A DNA stretch of 6,873 nt, taken from the NCBI GenBank assembly GCA_002483865.1, contig DLIT01000162.1:1-6873 (forward strand), given 5' to 3'. Shown piece after piece: positions 1-4,819 of this stretch. Every line of letters starts with the position of its first letter. Within the stretch, counting starts at the first letter, position 1. The position numbers and the translations under genes are program-made. The notes beneath the pieces are model-generated. The model saw only the letters and a list, made by a program, of their open reading frames with translations, was not told where the DNA came from and ran no database searches. Source of the DNA: Brevundimonas sp. UBA7635 (GTDB lineage Bacteria > Pseudomonadota > Alphaproteobacteria > Caulobacterales > Caulobacteraceae).

Positions 1-92
1 ATGTCCTTGTGGTTGGTCGACAGGAACCAGCGGGTGAAGAACCCCGGCTTGTGATCGTGATGATCGTCGTGTGTTGCGGCAGCGGTGGCCAT
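1..92 (-). CDS. coxA: Cytochrome c oxidase subunit I, N-terminal 30 codons (partial)
   Basis: This is the catalytic heme a/a3-CuB subunit of the aa3-type terminal oxidase in the inner membrane. Only the cytoplasmic N-terminus is in the window. The ATG is at 92-90, and reading leftward gives [15 protein letters not shown], then [15 protein letters not shown], with two bases of an Ile codon left at the edge. The RWF-STNHKD stretch is the hallmark just before the first membrane helix of bacterial CoxA. The start lies 21 bases after the coxB stop on the same strand, so the two genes form the usual coxBA operon. A weak GAGAG Shine-Dalgarno (106-102) sits 9 bases before the ATG. The run of four histidines among residues 8-14 is noteworthy but variable in this family. 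All heme and copper ligands lie outside the window, so activity cannot be judged. Confidence 0.93.
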   Translation of the reverse strand, partial: MATAAATHDDHHDHKPGFFTRWFLSTNHKD

Positions 93-113
93 GATCTTGG
101 GCTCTCGCGTCTA

Positions 114-1070
114 TTACTGTGCCGCCGGCGCGTCGGGCGCGGCAGCGTCGGGAGCCGCAGGCGCGGCGTCGGTCGGGGCGGCAGCATCCGCGGCAGGAAC
201 CGCCGGAGCGGCTTCCGCCGTGGCAGCCGCTGCAGCAGCCGCGTCATCAGCAGCCTTGGTCATGGAACCGCCCTTGGAGGCGACCCAGGCAGCGAACTCG
301 GCGTCCGTCACGACCTTGATGTGGATCGGCATGAAGGCATGGTCGACACCGCACAGCTCAGAGCACTGGCCGTAGAAGTCGCCGGTCTGTTCAGCCTTGA
401 ACCAGGCCTGGTTCACGCGGCCCGGGATGGCGTCCACCTTGATGCCGAAGGCCGGCAGGGCCACGGCGTGGATCACGTCAGCTGCGGTGATCAGCAGGTG
501 CACGGTCTTGCCAACGGGCACCACCATCGGCTCGTCCGCGGCCAGACGATAGGTCTGGGCCGTGGCCTGATCCTCAGGCAGCATGTTGGAGATGAACTCG
601 GACACGCCCTGGTCCGGATATTCGTAACCCCAGTTCCACTGGTTGCCCGTCACCTTGACCCGCAGGTCCGCCTCAGGGGCGTTGTGGTAGGCGAACAGCA
701 GACGGAACGAGAACAGGGCGATCACGACCAGGATCAGTACCGGGACGACCGTCCAGACGATTTCCAGCGGCGTGTTGTGGCTCCAGCGGGCCGGCGTCGG
801 ATTCGAGCGCTTGTTGTAGCGGATGACGATCCACAGCAGCAGGCCCAGGACCAGCACCGAAATGCCGATCATCATCGCCATCAGCACGACGTTGTGGAAC
901 CAGGCTGCCTCATGGGCCAGCACAGATGCGCCTGGCTGAAGCCCCAGTCCACCCGGCGTCGGTTGCCCCACCAGTTCCTGCGCCATAGCAGGCGCAGCGG
1001 CGAAGGCGGCTAGGGCGGTCAAGGCGTAATTGCCCCCGATCCGCGCCATGGCTCGCATGCCCATCCCCAT
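114..1070 (-). CDS. coxB: Cytochrome c oxidase subunit II (CuA subunit)
   Basis: This subunit accepts electrons from cytochrome c at a dinuclear CuA centre on the periplasmic side and passes them to subunit I. It has 318 residues. A signal peptide runs to about residue 30 (APAMA before Q). Two membrane helices lie at about 60-83 and 103-127. The conserved aromatic stretch QWNWGYEY is at 144-151, and a cupredoxin domain follows to about 265. All CuA ligands are present: His201, Cys236, Glu238, Cys240, His244 and Met247, in the pattern CSELCGVDHAFM. Residues 272-318 form an extension of almost only Ala, Pro, Asp and Thr, beyond the usual end of the domain. Four Met codons occur in the first eight residues. 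The first is preferred because GAGGA lies 5 bases before it. coxA follows after 21 bases. Function is certain by family; only the exact start and the role of the tail are open. Confidence 0.97.
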   Translation of the reverse strand: MGMGMRAMARIGGNYALTALAAFAAAPAMAQELVGQPTPGGLGLQPGASVLAHEAAWFHNVVLMAMMIGISVLVLGLLLWIVIRYNKRSNPTPARWSHNTPLEIVWTVVPVLILVVIALFSFRLLFAYHNAPEADLRVKVTGNQWNWGYEYPDQGVSEFISNMLPEDQATAQTYRLAADEPMVVPVGKTVHLLITAADVIHAVALPAFGIKVDAIPGRVNQAWFKAEQTGDFYGQCSELCGVDHAFMPIHIKVVTDAEFAAWVASKGGSMTKAADDAAAAAAATAEAAPAVPAADAAAPTDAAPAAPDAAAPDAPAAQ

Positions 1071-1075
1071 TCGAA

Positions 1076-1080
1076 TCCTC
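1076..1080 (-). promoter_or_regulatory. Ribosome binding site of coxB
   Basis: GAGGA, extended upstream as AAGAGGA, ends 5 bases before the ATG at 1070. The other in-frame ATG codons at 1064, 1058 and 1049 would be 11 or more bases away. The site therefore favours the first ATG as the start. Confidence 0.7.
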
Positions 1081-1102
1081 TTACCCGTTTCGCAGCCGAT
1101 AC

Positions 1103-1119
1103 TTGCGAGCTATTCGCAA
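1103..1119. repeat. Perfect dyad TTGCGA-N5-TCGCAA in the coxB leader
   Basis: A 6-base perfect inverted repeat with a 5-base spacer (GCTAT), centred about 40 bases before the coxB start. It could be an operator or a small RNA hairpin in the 5' leader. GCG/CGC half-sites recall the loose motif of RegA/PrrA/RegR-type redox regulators of oxidase genes, but the match is only partial and no such regulator is encoded here. Confidence 0.45.
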
Positions 1120-1121
1120 AC

Positions 1122-1149
1122 ATGCCGAGTATTGATCGCACATCGGCAT
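1122..1149. repeat. Inverted repeat ATGCCGA-N14-TCGGCAT upstream of coxB
   Basis: A perfect 7-base inverted repeat with a 14-base spacer, next to the TTGCGA dyad and upstream of coxB. If the candidate coxB promoter at 1160-1188 is right, both repeats lie in the transcribed leader and would form two successive stem-loops. Otherwise they may be protein-binding sites. No known regulator motif is recognised. Confidence 0.45.
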
Positions 1150-1159
1150 TTCAGGGCGG

Positions 1160-1188
1160 TCCATATCGGCTCGTTACACTCTTGCCAA
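1160..1188 (-). promoter_or_regulatory. Candidate promoter of coxBA
   Basis: On the minus strand TTGGCA (1188-1183) is separated by exactly 17 bases from TATGGA (1165-1160). This would start transcription near 1153 and give a leader of about 80 bases before coxB. The -35 is close to the sigma-70 consensus and the -10 is a weak match (3 of 6). It is the best-spaced pair I found in this region. Confidence 0.3.
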
Positions 1189-1217
1189 GCGACCAAGCGC
1201 GGGAAGACCACAGTTAA

Positions 1218-1257
1218 GGCGAAACTTCGGCGGATTAATTCGCAGTCATGTTTCGCC
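1218..1257. repeat. Inverted repeat GGCGAAAC-N24-GTTTCGCC between the divergent genes
   Basis: A perfect 8-base inverted repeat with arms at 1218-1225 and 1250-1257. The left arm is also part of a small CGAA-AC-TTCG palindrome (1220-1229). It lies just upstream of the padR-like promoter and about 30 bases upstream of the candidate coxB -35, so it could serve either direction. Whether it is a protein site or chance cannot be told from the sequence alone. Confidence 0.4.
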
Positions 1258-1264
1258 AGCTACC

Positions 1265-1293
1265 TTGTGACGCATGATACCTTGCGGTACTAG
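1265..1293 (+). promoter_or_regulatory. Candidate promoter of the PadR-HAAS-GIN operon
   Basis: TTGTGA (1265-1270) is followed after 17 bases by TACTAG (1288-1293), which places the start of transcription near 1300 and about 19 bases before the regulator's ATG. The -35 matches consensus at 4 of 6 positions and the -10 at 3 of 6. The spacer contains most of the proposed operator, an arrangement expected of an autorepressed gene. Confidence 0.4.
1275..1292. promoter_or_regulatory. Candidate PadR operator, TGATACC-TTGC-GGTACTA
   Basis: An 18-base imperfect palindrome: TACC and GGTA are perfect inner arms around TTGC, and the outer T/A pair also matches. It overlaps the spacer and -10 of the candidate promoter. 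A second TACCTTG half-site lies 17 bases upstream (1261-1267). PadR proteins are dimeric winged-helix repressors that often bind their own promoter, and palindromes with TAC/GTA arms are plausible targets. Assignment to this PadR is inference. Confidence 0.45.
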
Positions 1294-1306
1294 CTGCCCT
1301 ATCACC

Positions 1307-1312
1307 AGAGGG
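1307..1312 (+). promoter_or_regulatory. Ribosome binding site fixing the PadR start
   Basis: AGAGGG lies 6 bases before the ATG at 1319. The upstream in-frame ATG at 1274 has no such site, falls inside the proposed operator and promoter, and would add 15 residues foreign to the PadR family. The start at 1319 is therefore chosen. Confidence 0.8.
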
Positions 1313-1318
1313 AAACAC

Positions 1319-1705
1319 ATGCCCGACAGCATCGATATCCAATTGAAGAAAGGGGTTCTGGGCCTTTGCGTTCTGGCGCTTCTGGCCCGAAGCGACTCCT
1401 ATTCCTATGAGATCGCCAGCCGCCTGTCCGACGCCATCGGCATGGGCGAAGGCACCATCTATCCGCTGATGCGGCGGATGCAGTCCGATGGCCTGGTCGA
1501 GACCTATCTGGTCGAATCGTCCAGCGGCCCGTCGCGCAAATACTACCGCCTTACCCCGGCTGGCCATGCTGCCCTGGAAGGCCAGACCGAAGAATGGCGC
1601 GCCTTTACCCGCGCGGTTGAGGCGCTCATCAGCGCCACAGCTCCGCTGACCGCAGCCGTCACGAGCGAAACGCCCTCTGCCGCCCCAGATACGAAGGGAA
1701 GCTGA
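1319..1705 (+). CDS. PadR-family transcriptional regulator
   Basis: A small cytoplasmic DNA-binding repressor of 128 residues. The winged helix spans about residues 8-85. It opens with QLKKGVLGLCVLALL, the PadR first helix. SYSYEIASRL is the second helix. GEGTIYPLMRRMQSDGLVE (43-61) is the recognition-helix region with the family's TIYPLLRRL-like signature, and SGPSRKYYRLTPAG (69-82) is the wing. A single short C-terminal helix (about 84-108) suggests the short PadR subfamily, which dimerises through this helix. The tail is low-complexity. The gene ends 3 bases before the HAAS gene, so the two are surely co-transcribed. PadR genes beside HAAS/DUF1700 membrane proteins are a recurrent pairing, in which the membrane protein is thought to act with the regulator. 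The effector is unknown. It probably represses its own operon through the palindrome at 1275-1292. Confidence 0.92.
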   Translation: MPDSIDIQLKKGVLGLCVLALLARSDSYSYEIASRLSDAIGMGEGTIYPLMRRMQSDGLVETYLVESSSGPSRKYYRLTPAGHAALEGQTEEWRAFTRAVEALISATAPLTAAVTSETPSAAPDTKGS

Positions 1706-1708
1706 ACC

Positions 1709-2281
1709 ATGAACAAAGCAGAATTTCTTGCTCGTCTGAAGCGGGGTCTGGTCGGCCTGCCCGCCGCCACAGCTGATGAGATCATCTCGGATTACGAAAG
1801 CCATTTTGCCGAGGCTCTTGAGGCTGGCCGCACCGAGGAGCAGGTGGCCGAGGCCCTGGGCAATCCGGACCGGCTGGCCCGCGAACTGAAGGCTGAGGCC
1901 GGAGCCAAGGCCTGGAACCAGCAGCCGACCGCCTCCAATGCCATGGCGGCTGTATTTGGCATCATCGGCCTGGGAGCCCTGGATATCCTGATCCTGCTGC
2001 CGCTGGTCCTGCCGTTATTCGGTACGGTCCTGGCCTTCCTGCTCGCCGGTTTTGGCGTCTTCATTGGGGGTGGTGCCGCCCTGGTAATCGGTCCCTTCCT
2101 GGGCCTGCCCGGAGGCCCCCTGGCCGCCGTGCTGATGGGGGTCGGCCTTATGGGCCTGGGCATCTTCATGGTGGCCATCATGGCCGTCCTGACCAAGTGG
2201 CTGATCGACGCCACCATCTGGTATGCCCGCCTACACTACCGGGTCCTGAAGCCCGCGCTTGAACCGACGCCCGCCGCCTGA
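1709..2281 (+). CDS. HAAS-domain (DUF1700-like) inner-membrane protein
   Basis: A protein of 190 residues. The first 65 or so form the cytoplasmic HAAS helical domain: it begins MNKAEFLARLKRGLVGLP, then has a DYESHFAEALEAGRTEEQVAEALG helix pair, then NPDRLARELKAE, all typical of DUF1700 proteins. From about residue 77 to 168 it is very hydrophobic and glycine-rich, with three or four membrane helices (about 78-98, 99-121, 122-142 and 143-166). A short basic and aromatic tail (WYARLHYR) probably lies in the cytoplasm. Family knowledge links HAAS proteins to PadR regulators as a membrane-bound partner, so this may sense an envelope signal and control the regulator. That role is inferred; no enzyme motif is seen. 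GAAGGGA before the ATG overlaps the end of the padR-like gene, which allows translational coupling. Confidence 0.85.
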   Translation: MNKAEFLARLKRGLVGLPAATADEIISDYESHFAEALEAGRTEEQVAEALGNPDRLARELKAEAGAKAWNQQPTASNAMAAVFGIIGLGALDILILLPLVLPLFGTVLAFLLAGFGVFIGGGAALVIGPFLGLPGGPLAAVLMGVGLMGLGIFMVAIMAVLTKWLIDATIWYARLHYRVLKPALEPTPAA

Positions 2282-2317
2282 TCGCCGCAACAAAGAAAAG
2301 AAGAGAAGGACACAGAC

Positions 2318-3103
2318 ATGATCCGCAATCTCCTCATCATTTCCGGCGCTGGTCTGGTGCTGGCCATCGTGGGCATTGGCGGTGCCCTGGCCGTCAGCGG
2401 AGCCGATCTGGCCCGCCACAACTGGACCTGGACCATCCTCGAAGATGGCAAGGGCGGCGTCAACATCAGCCGCAGCGTGGATAAAGAGATCGCCGTCCCG
2501 CGCGTCAGCCGCCAGATCGCCTGGAGCGGCCAGGATCGCCTGACCCTCTCGGTGCCTGGTGACGTTCTCTATATCCAGACCGCCGAGGAGCCGGGCATTA
2601 CCCTGTCCGGCCCCCAGGCCCTGGTGGACCGGGTCAGTTTCACGAACGGCCAGCTGCTTCTGTCCGACCACAGCCAGGGCGAGGCAGCCTATGTCACCCT
2701 GGGTGCTGACGGACTGCGCGGCTGGAGTGACAGCGAGGGCCTGAAGGTTACGATCCGGGCACCGTCGGTTAAAACCTTCGAGCTGTCCAACCGCACCGAA
2801 CTGGAGGTGCGCGGCTATGACCAGCCGACGATGAACCTGATGCTTGCCGGCTCGGCCGAGGTCGAGGCCCAGGGGCGCACCGACACCCTGACCATCGACG
2901 CCTCGGGCGGCAGCTCGGCCGAGCTGGACGAACTGCTGGGCGCGGATGCCACCATCCGGGTCAGCGGCAGCTCCAGGGTCAAGACCGCCGCCAACGGCCT
3001 GGTCGTGGTCGACGGCAGTGGCACGTCCCGTGTCCGCCTGACCCGCCGCCCCTCCGAACTGCGCCAGACCCTGTCCGGCGAGGCCGAGGTTCGACAGGAC
3101 TGA
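2318..3103 (+). CDS. Membrane-anchored or exported GIN-domain (DUF2807-like) beta-helix protein
   Basis: A protein of 261 residues. A hydrophobic stretch at 5-28 is either an uncleaved anchor or a signal peptide (possible cut after ALA at 25), so the rest is extracytoplasmic. Residues about 72-128 and especially 142-242 show short alternating strands. Their turns are rich in Gly, Ser and Asp: LAGSAEVEAQG, DASGGSSAELDELLGADATIRVSGSSRVKT and VDGSGTSRVRL. This is the pattern of the GIN domain (DUF2807), a right-handed beta-helix of unknown ligand often encoded with PadR/HAAS genes. No catalytic motif is seen. The gene follows the HAAS gene after 36 bases, with a strong AGAAGGA ribosome site inside a long A/G run. 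I infer it is the surface-exposed or periplasmic member of the operon. The domain call rests on pattern recognition, without a profile search. Confidence 0.75.
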   Translation: MIRNLLIISGAGLVLAIVGIGGALAVSGADLARHNWTWTILEDGKGGVNISRSVDKEIAVPRVSRQIAWSGQDRLTLSVPGDVLYIQTAEEPGITLSGPQALVDRVSFTNGQLLLSDHSQGEAAYVTLGADGLRGWSDSEGLKVTIRAPSVKTFELSNRTELEVRGYDQPTMNLMLAGSAEVEAQGRTDTLTIDASGGSSAELDELLGADATIRVSGSSRVKTAANGLVVVDGSGTSRVRLTRRPSELRQTLSGEAEVRQD

Positions 3104-3113
3104 TCTTCCGCGC

Positions 3114-3164
3114 GCACCGCCGGATGCCCCCGGCACACCGTCCCTGATCCGTCGGGGGCGGTGC
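3114..3164 (+). terminator. Hairpin after the GIN gene, possible terminator
   Basis: GCACCGCC (3114-3121) pairs perfectly with GGCGGTGC (3157-3164). The interior also allows a CCCCCG/CGGGGG pairing (3127-3132 with 3153-3158) as an alternative stem. It lies 10 bases after the stop codon. No T-run follows, so it may only slow or protect the transcript. The 132-base gap to tldD holds otherwise only a small TGCCG-TCTT-CGGCA stem-loop (3165-3178). Confidence 0.4.
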
Positions 3165-3200
3165 TGCCGTCTTCGGCAACATCTAAATGCCAGGCCAAGG

Positions 3201-3229
3201 ATGACGTGGGGCCGTCGATTGCCTATCTA
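3201..3229 (+). promoter_or_regulatory. Candidate promoter for a leaderless tldD transcript
   Basis: ATGACG (3201-3206), one base away from the TTGACG -35 preferred in caulobacters, is followed after 17 bases by TATCTA (3224-3229). A start of transcription 7 bases beyond would fall on the A of the tldD ATG at 3236. This agrees with the lack of a Shine-Dalgarno sequence before tldD. The -10 match is weak. Confidence 0.33.
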
Positions 3230-3235
3230 CCCGGC

Positions 3236-4669
3236 ATGAGCACCACGGCCGCCTCCCCCTCTCCCATTCTAGACAGCGCAGGCGTCTCGCCCGACGAGGC
3301 CCTGTCCATTTTGCAGACCGCCCTGGCAGGTGCCGATGACGGCGAGCTGTTCCTGGAAAAGACCGAGAGTGAATCCCTGGTTTTTGACGATGGCCGGCTG
3401 AAGGCCGCCACCTATGATGCCGTCGAGGGCTTCGGTCTGCGCGTCGTTGCCGGAGAGACGGCGGGCTATGCTCATGCCAACGAGATTTCATCCGCCGCCA
3501 TGCATCGCGCGGCCGACAGCGCGGCCCTGGCCAAGCGCGGCTATGCCGGTGTCGCCGCCGAAGCCCCCCGCGCCACCAACCAGAAGCTCTACGCCGAGGT
3601 TGATCCCCTCGCCTCACCCGCTTTTTCGGACAAGATCGAATTGCTGAGCGAGATCGATGCCTGGGCCCGCGCTCGCGATCCGCGTGTGGTCCAGGTCTCG
3701 GCATCCATCGTCGGCGAACGGCGCGGCATCGAGATCCTGCGCGGTGATGGCCGGTTGCTCAGTGACGTCCGCCCTCTGGTCCGCCTGAATGTCTCGGTCA
3801 CGGTCGAGCGCGATGGCCGGCGCGAAAGCGCTTCATCGGGAGCCGGGGGTCGCTCGGGCTTCGAGACCTGGATCGCGCCCGACCGCTGGCAGAGCCAGGT
3901 CGATGAGGCCCTGCGTCAGGCCCTGGTCAATCTGGATGCCATCGACTGTCCGGCCGGGGAGATGGACGTGGTCCTGGGCGCGGGCTGGCCCGGCGTCCTG
4001 CTGCATGAGGCCATCGGCCACGGCTTCGAGGGCGACTTCCACCGCAAGGGCTCGTCGGTCTTTACCGGCAAGATGGGCCAGCGCGTCGCGGCCCCCGGCG
4101 TCAACGTCGTCGACGATGGCTCGATCGCCGGTCGTCGCGGCTCCCTGTCGTTCGACGACGAGGGCACACCGACCTCGCGCACCGTCCTGATCGAGGACGG
4201 CATCATGGTCGGCCTGATGCACGACCGCCTGTCAGCGCGCCAGCTGGGTGCGCGCGCCACCGGCAATGGCCGTCGCCAATCCTTTGCCCATATGCCCATG
4301 CCGCGCATGACCAATACCTTCATGGAAGGCGGCAATGATAAGTTCGAGGACATGATCGCCTCGACCAGGCGTGGCCTGTATGCCGCCAACTTTGGCGGGG
4401 GCCAGGTCGACATCACCAATGGCAAGTTTGTCTTCCAGTGCACCGAGGCCTACCTGATCGAGGACGGCAAGATCACCCGTCCGGTCCGTGGGGCCACCCT
4501 GATCGGGGATGGTGCCACGGCCCTGACCCACATCCAGATGGTCGGCGATGACTTTGCCTTTGATCCGGGCGTGGGCACCTGCGGCAAGTCGGGACAGGGC
4601 GTGCCGGTTGGCATCGGTCAGCCCAGCCTCAAGATGGGCGGTCTGACGGTAGGTGGCACGGCAGTCTAG
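3236..4669 (+). CDS. tldD: TldD metallopeptidase
   Basis: The zinc protease subunit of the cytoplasmic TldD/TldE (PmbA) complex, which degrades unfolded peptides. In enterobacteria it matures microcin B17 and removes the CcdA antitoxin. The protein has 477 residues, about the family's usual length. Residues about 22-230 are the N-terminal domain (FVDDGRLKAATYD-like entry at 50-61, then GFGLRVVAGETAGYAH). The active-site helix LLHEAIGHGFEGD carries HExxxH with His257, Glu258 and His262. The third zinc ligand is Cys449 in GTCGKSGQ near the C-terminus, followed by PVGIGQPSLKMGGLTVGGT. All key residues are intact. The start is set at MSTTAAS; a further-upstream ATG at 3161 would add 25 residues unlike the family and lies in a hairpin. 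No TldE is in the window. In many alphaproteobacteria, as I recall, tldD sits beside coxB; here three genes lie between them. Confidence 0.96.
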   Translation: MSTTAASPSPILDSAGVSPDEALSILQTALAGADDGELFLEKTESESLVFDDGRLKAATYDAVEGFGLRVVAGETAGYAHANEISSAAMHRAADSAALAKRGYAGVAAEAPRATNQKLYAEVDPLASPAFSDKIELLSEIDAWARARDPRVVQVSASIVGERRGIEILRGDGRLLSDVRPLVRLNVSVTVERDGRRESASSGAGGRSGFETWIAPDRWQSQVDEALRQALVNLDAIDCPAGEMDVVLGAGWPGVLLHEAIGHGFEGDFHRKGSSVFTGKMGQRVAAPGVNVVDDGSIAGRRGSLSFDDEGTPTSRTVLIEDGIMVGLMHDRLSARQLGARATGNGRRQSFAHMPMPRMTNTFMEGGNDKFEDMIASTRRGLYAANFGGGQVDITNGKFVFQCTEAYLIEDGKITRPVRGATLIGDGATALTHIQMVGDDFAFDPGVGTCGKSGQGVPVGIGQPSLKMGGLTVGGTAV

Positions 4670-4688
4670 GCGGGAAGCTCATCCCGCC
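4669..4688 (+). terminator. Hairpin overlapping the tldD stop codon
   Basis: GGCGGGA (4669-4675) pairs perfectly with TCCCGCC (4682-4688) across a 6-base loop, starting on the last base of the TAG stop. The following bases are A-rich, not T-rich, so it is at best a weak intrinsic terminator for tldD. It may equally stabilise the 3' end of the mRNA. Confidence 0.45.
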
Positions 4689-4732
4689 AAGCCAGAAAAC
4701 CTCTATATTACAGCCAAGTAATGGTGTCGCAT

Positions 4733-4759
4733 TTGTAACGCACCTGTCCGGCTTGTAAC
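4733..4759 (+). repeat. Direct repeat TTGTAAC x2, 20 bases apart, before the outer-membrane protein gene
   Basis: TTGTAAC occurs at 4733-4739 and again at 4753-4759, a spacing of two DNA turns. This places both copies on one face of the helix, as for a tandemly bound regulator. They lie 60-87 bases before the start codon. A TGTAACG copy also occurs on the minus strand at 1178-1172, in the candidate coxB promoter. No regulator is recognised, and I could not fix a convincing -35/-10 pair in this 150-base gap. Confidence 0.45.
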
Positions 4760-4787
4760 TGGAGATTACGGGTCGGAAGTCGCACGA

Positions 4788-4807
4788 CTTGCTCAACGAC
4801 GAGCAAG
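4788..4807 (+). promoter_or_regulatory. Hairpin partly masking the ribosome binding site of the TonB-receptor-like gene
   Basis: CTTGCTC (4788-4794) pairs perfectly with GAGCAAG (4801-4807) across the loop AACGAC. The 3' arm contains the first three bases of the only Shine-Dalgarno candidate, AAGGA (4805-4809), which stands 10 bases before the ATG at 4820. When folded it would reduce ribosome access, so translation could be controlled at this site. The pairing is seen; the regulation is inferred. Confidence 0.45.
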
Positions 4808-4819
4808 GATCGCAAGACA

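Noticed and set aside
9..1013. A 334-codon plus-strand open frame opposite coxB
   Set aside because: It is the antisense shadow of coxB and coxA, whose protein families and metal ligands are unmistakable. Its product is rich in Arg, Gly and His with no recognisable domain.
1132..1145. An FNR/FixK-type box (TTGAT-N4-ATCAA) upstream of coxB
   Set aside because: TTGAT is present, but the second half reads CATCG at the required spacing, so the match fails.
1214..1238. A CtrA site (TTAA-N7-TTAA) in the divergent promoter region
   Set aside because: Two TTAA copies exist, but they are 17 bases apart instead of 7.
1274..1318. An upstream ATG start for the PadR gene
   Set aside because: It has no ribosome site, lies in the candidate promoter and operator, and adds residues not seen in the family. 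The ATG at 1319 has AGAGGG at good spacing.
1235..1804. A 189-codon minus-strand frame across the PadR gene
   Set aside because: It overlaps the PadR winged helix, the operator region and the HAAS start, and has no family signature.
2231..3136. A 301-codon minus-strand frame opposite the GIN gene
   Set aside because: Long antisense frames are common in GC-rich genes. The plus strand has a coherent signal anchor, beta-helix pattern and strong ribosome site.
3161..3235. An upstream ATG start for tldD
   Set aside because: The added 25 residues are unlike TldD N-termini, the ATG has no ribosome site, and it lies inside the hairpin region after the GIN gene.
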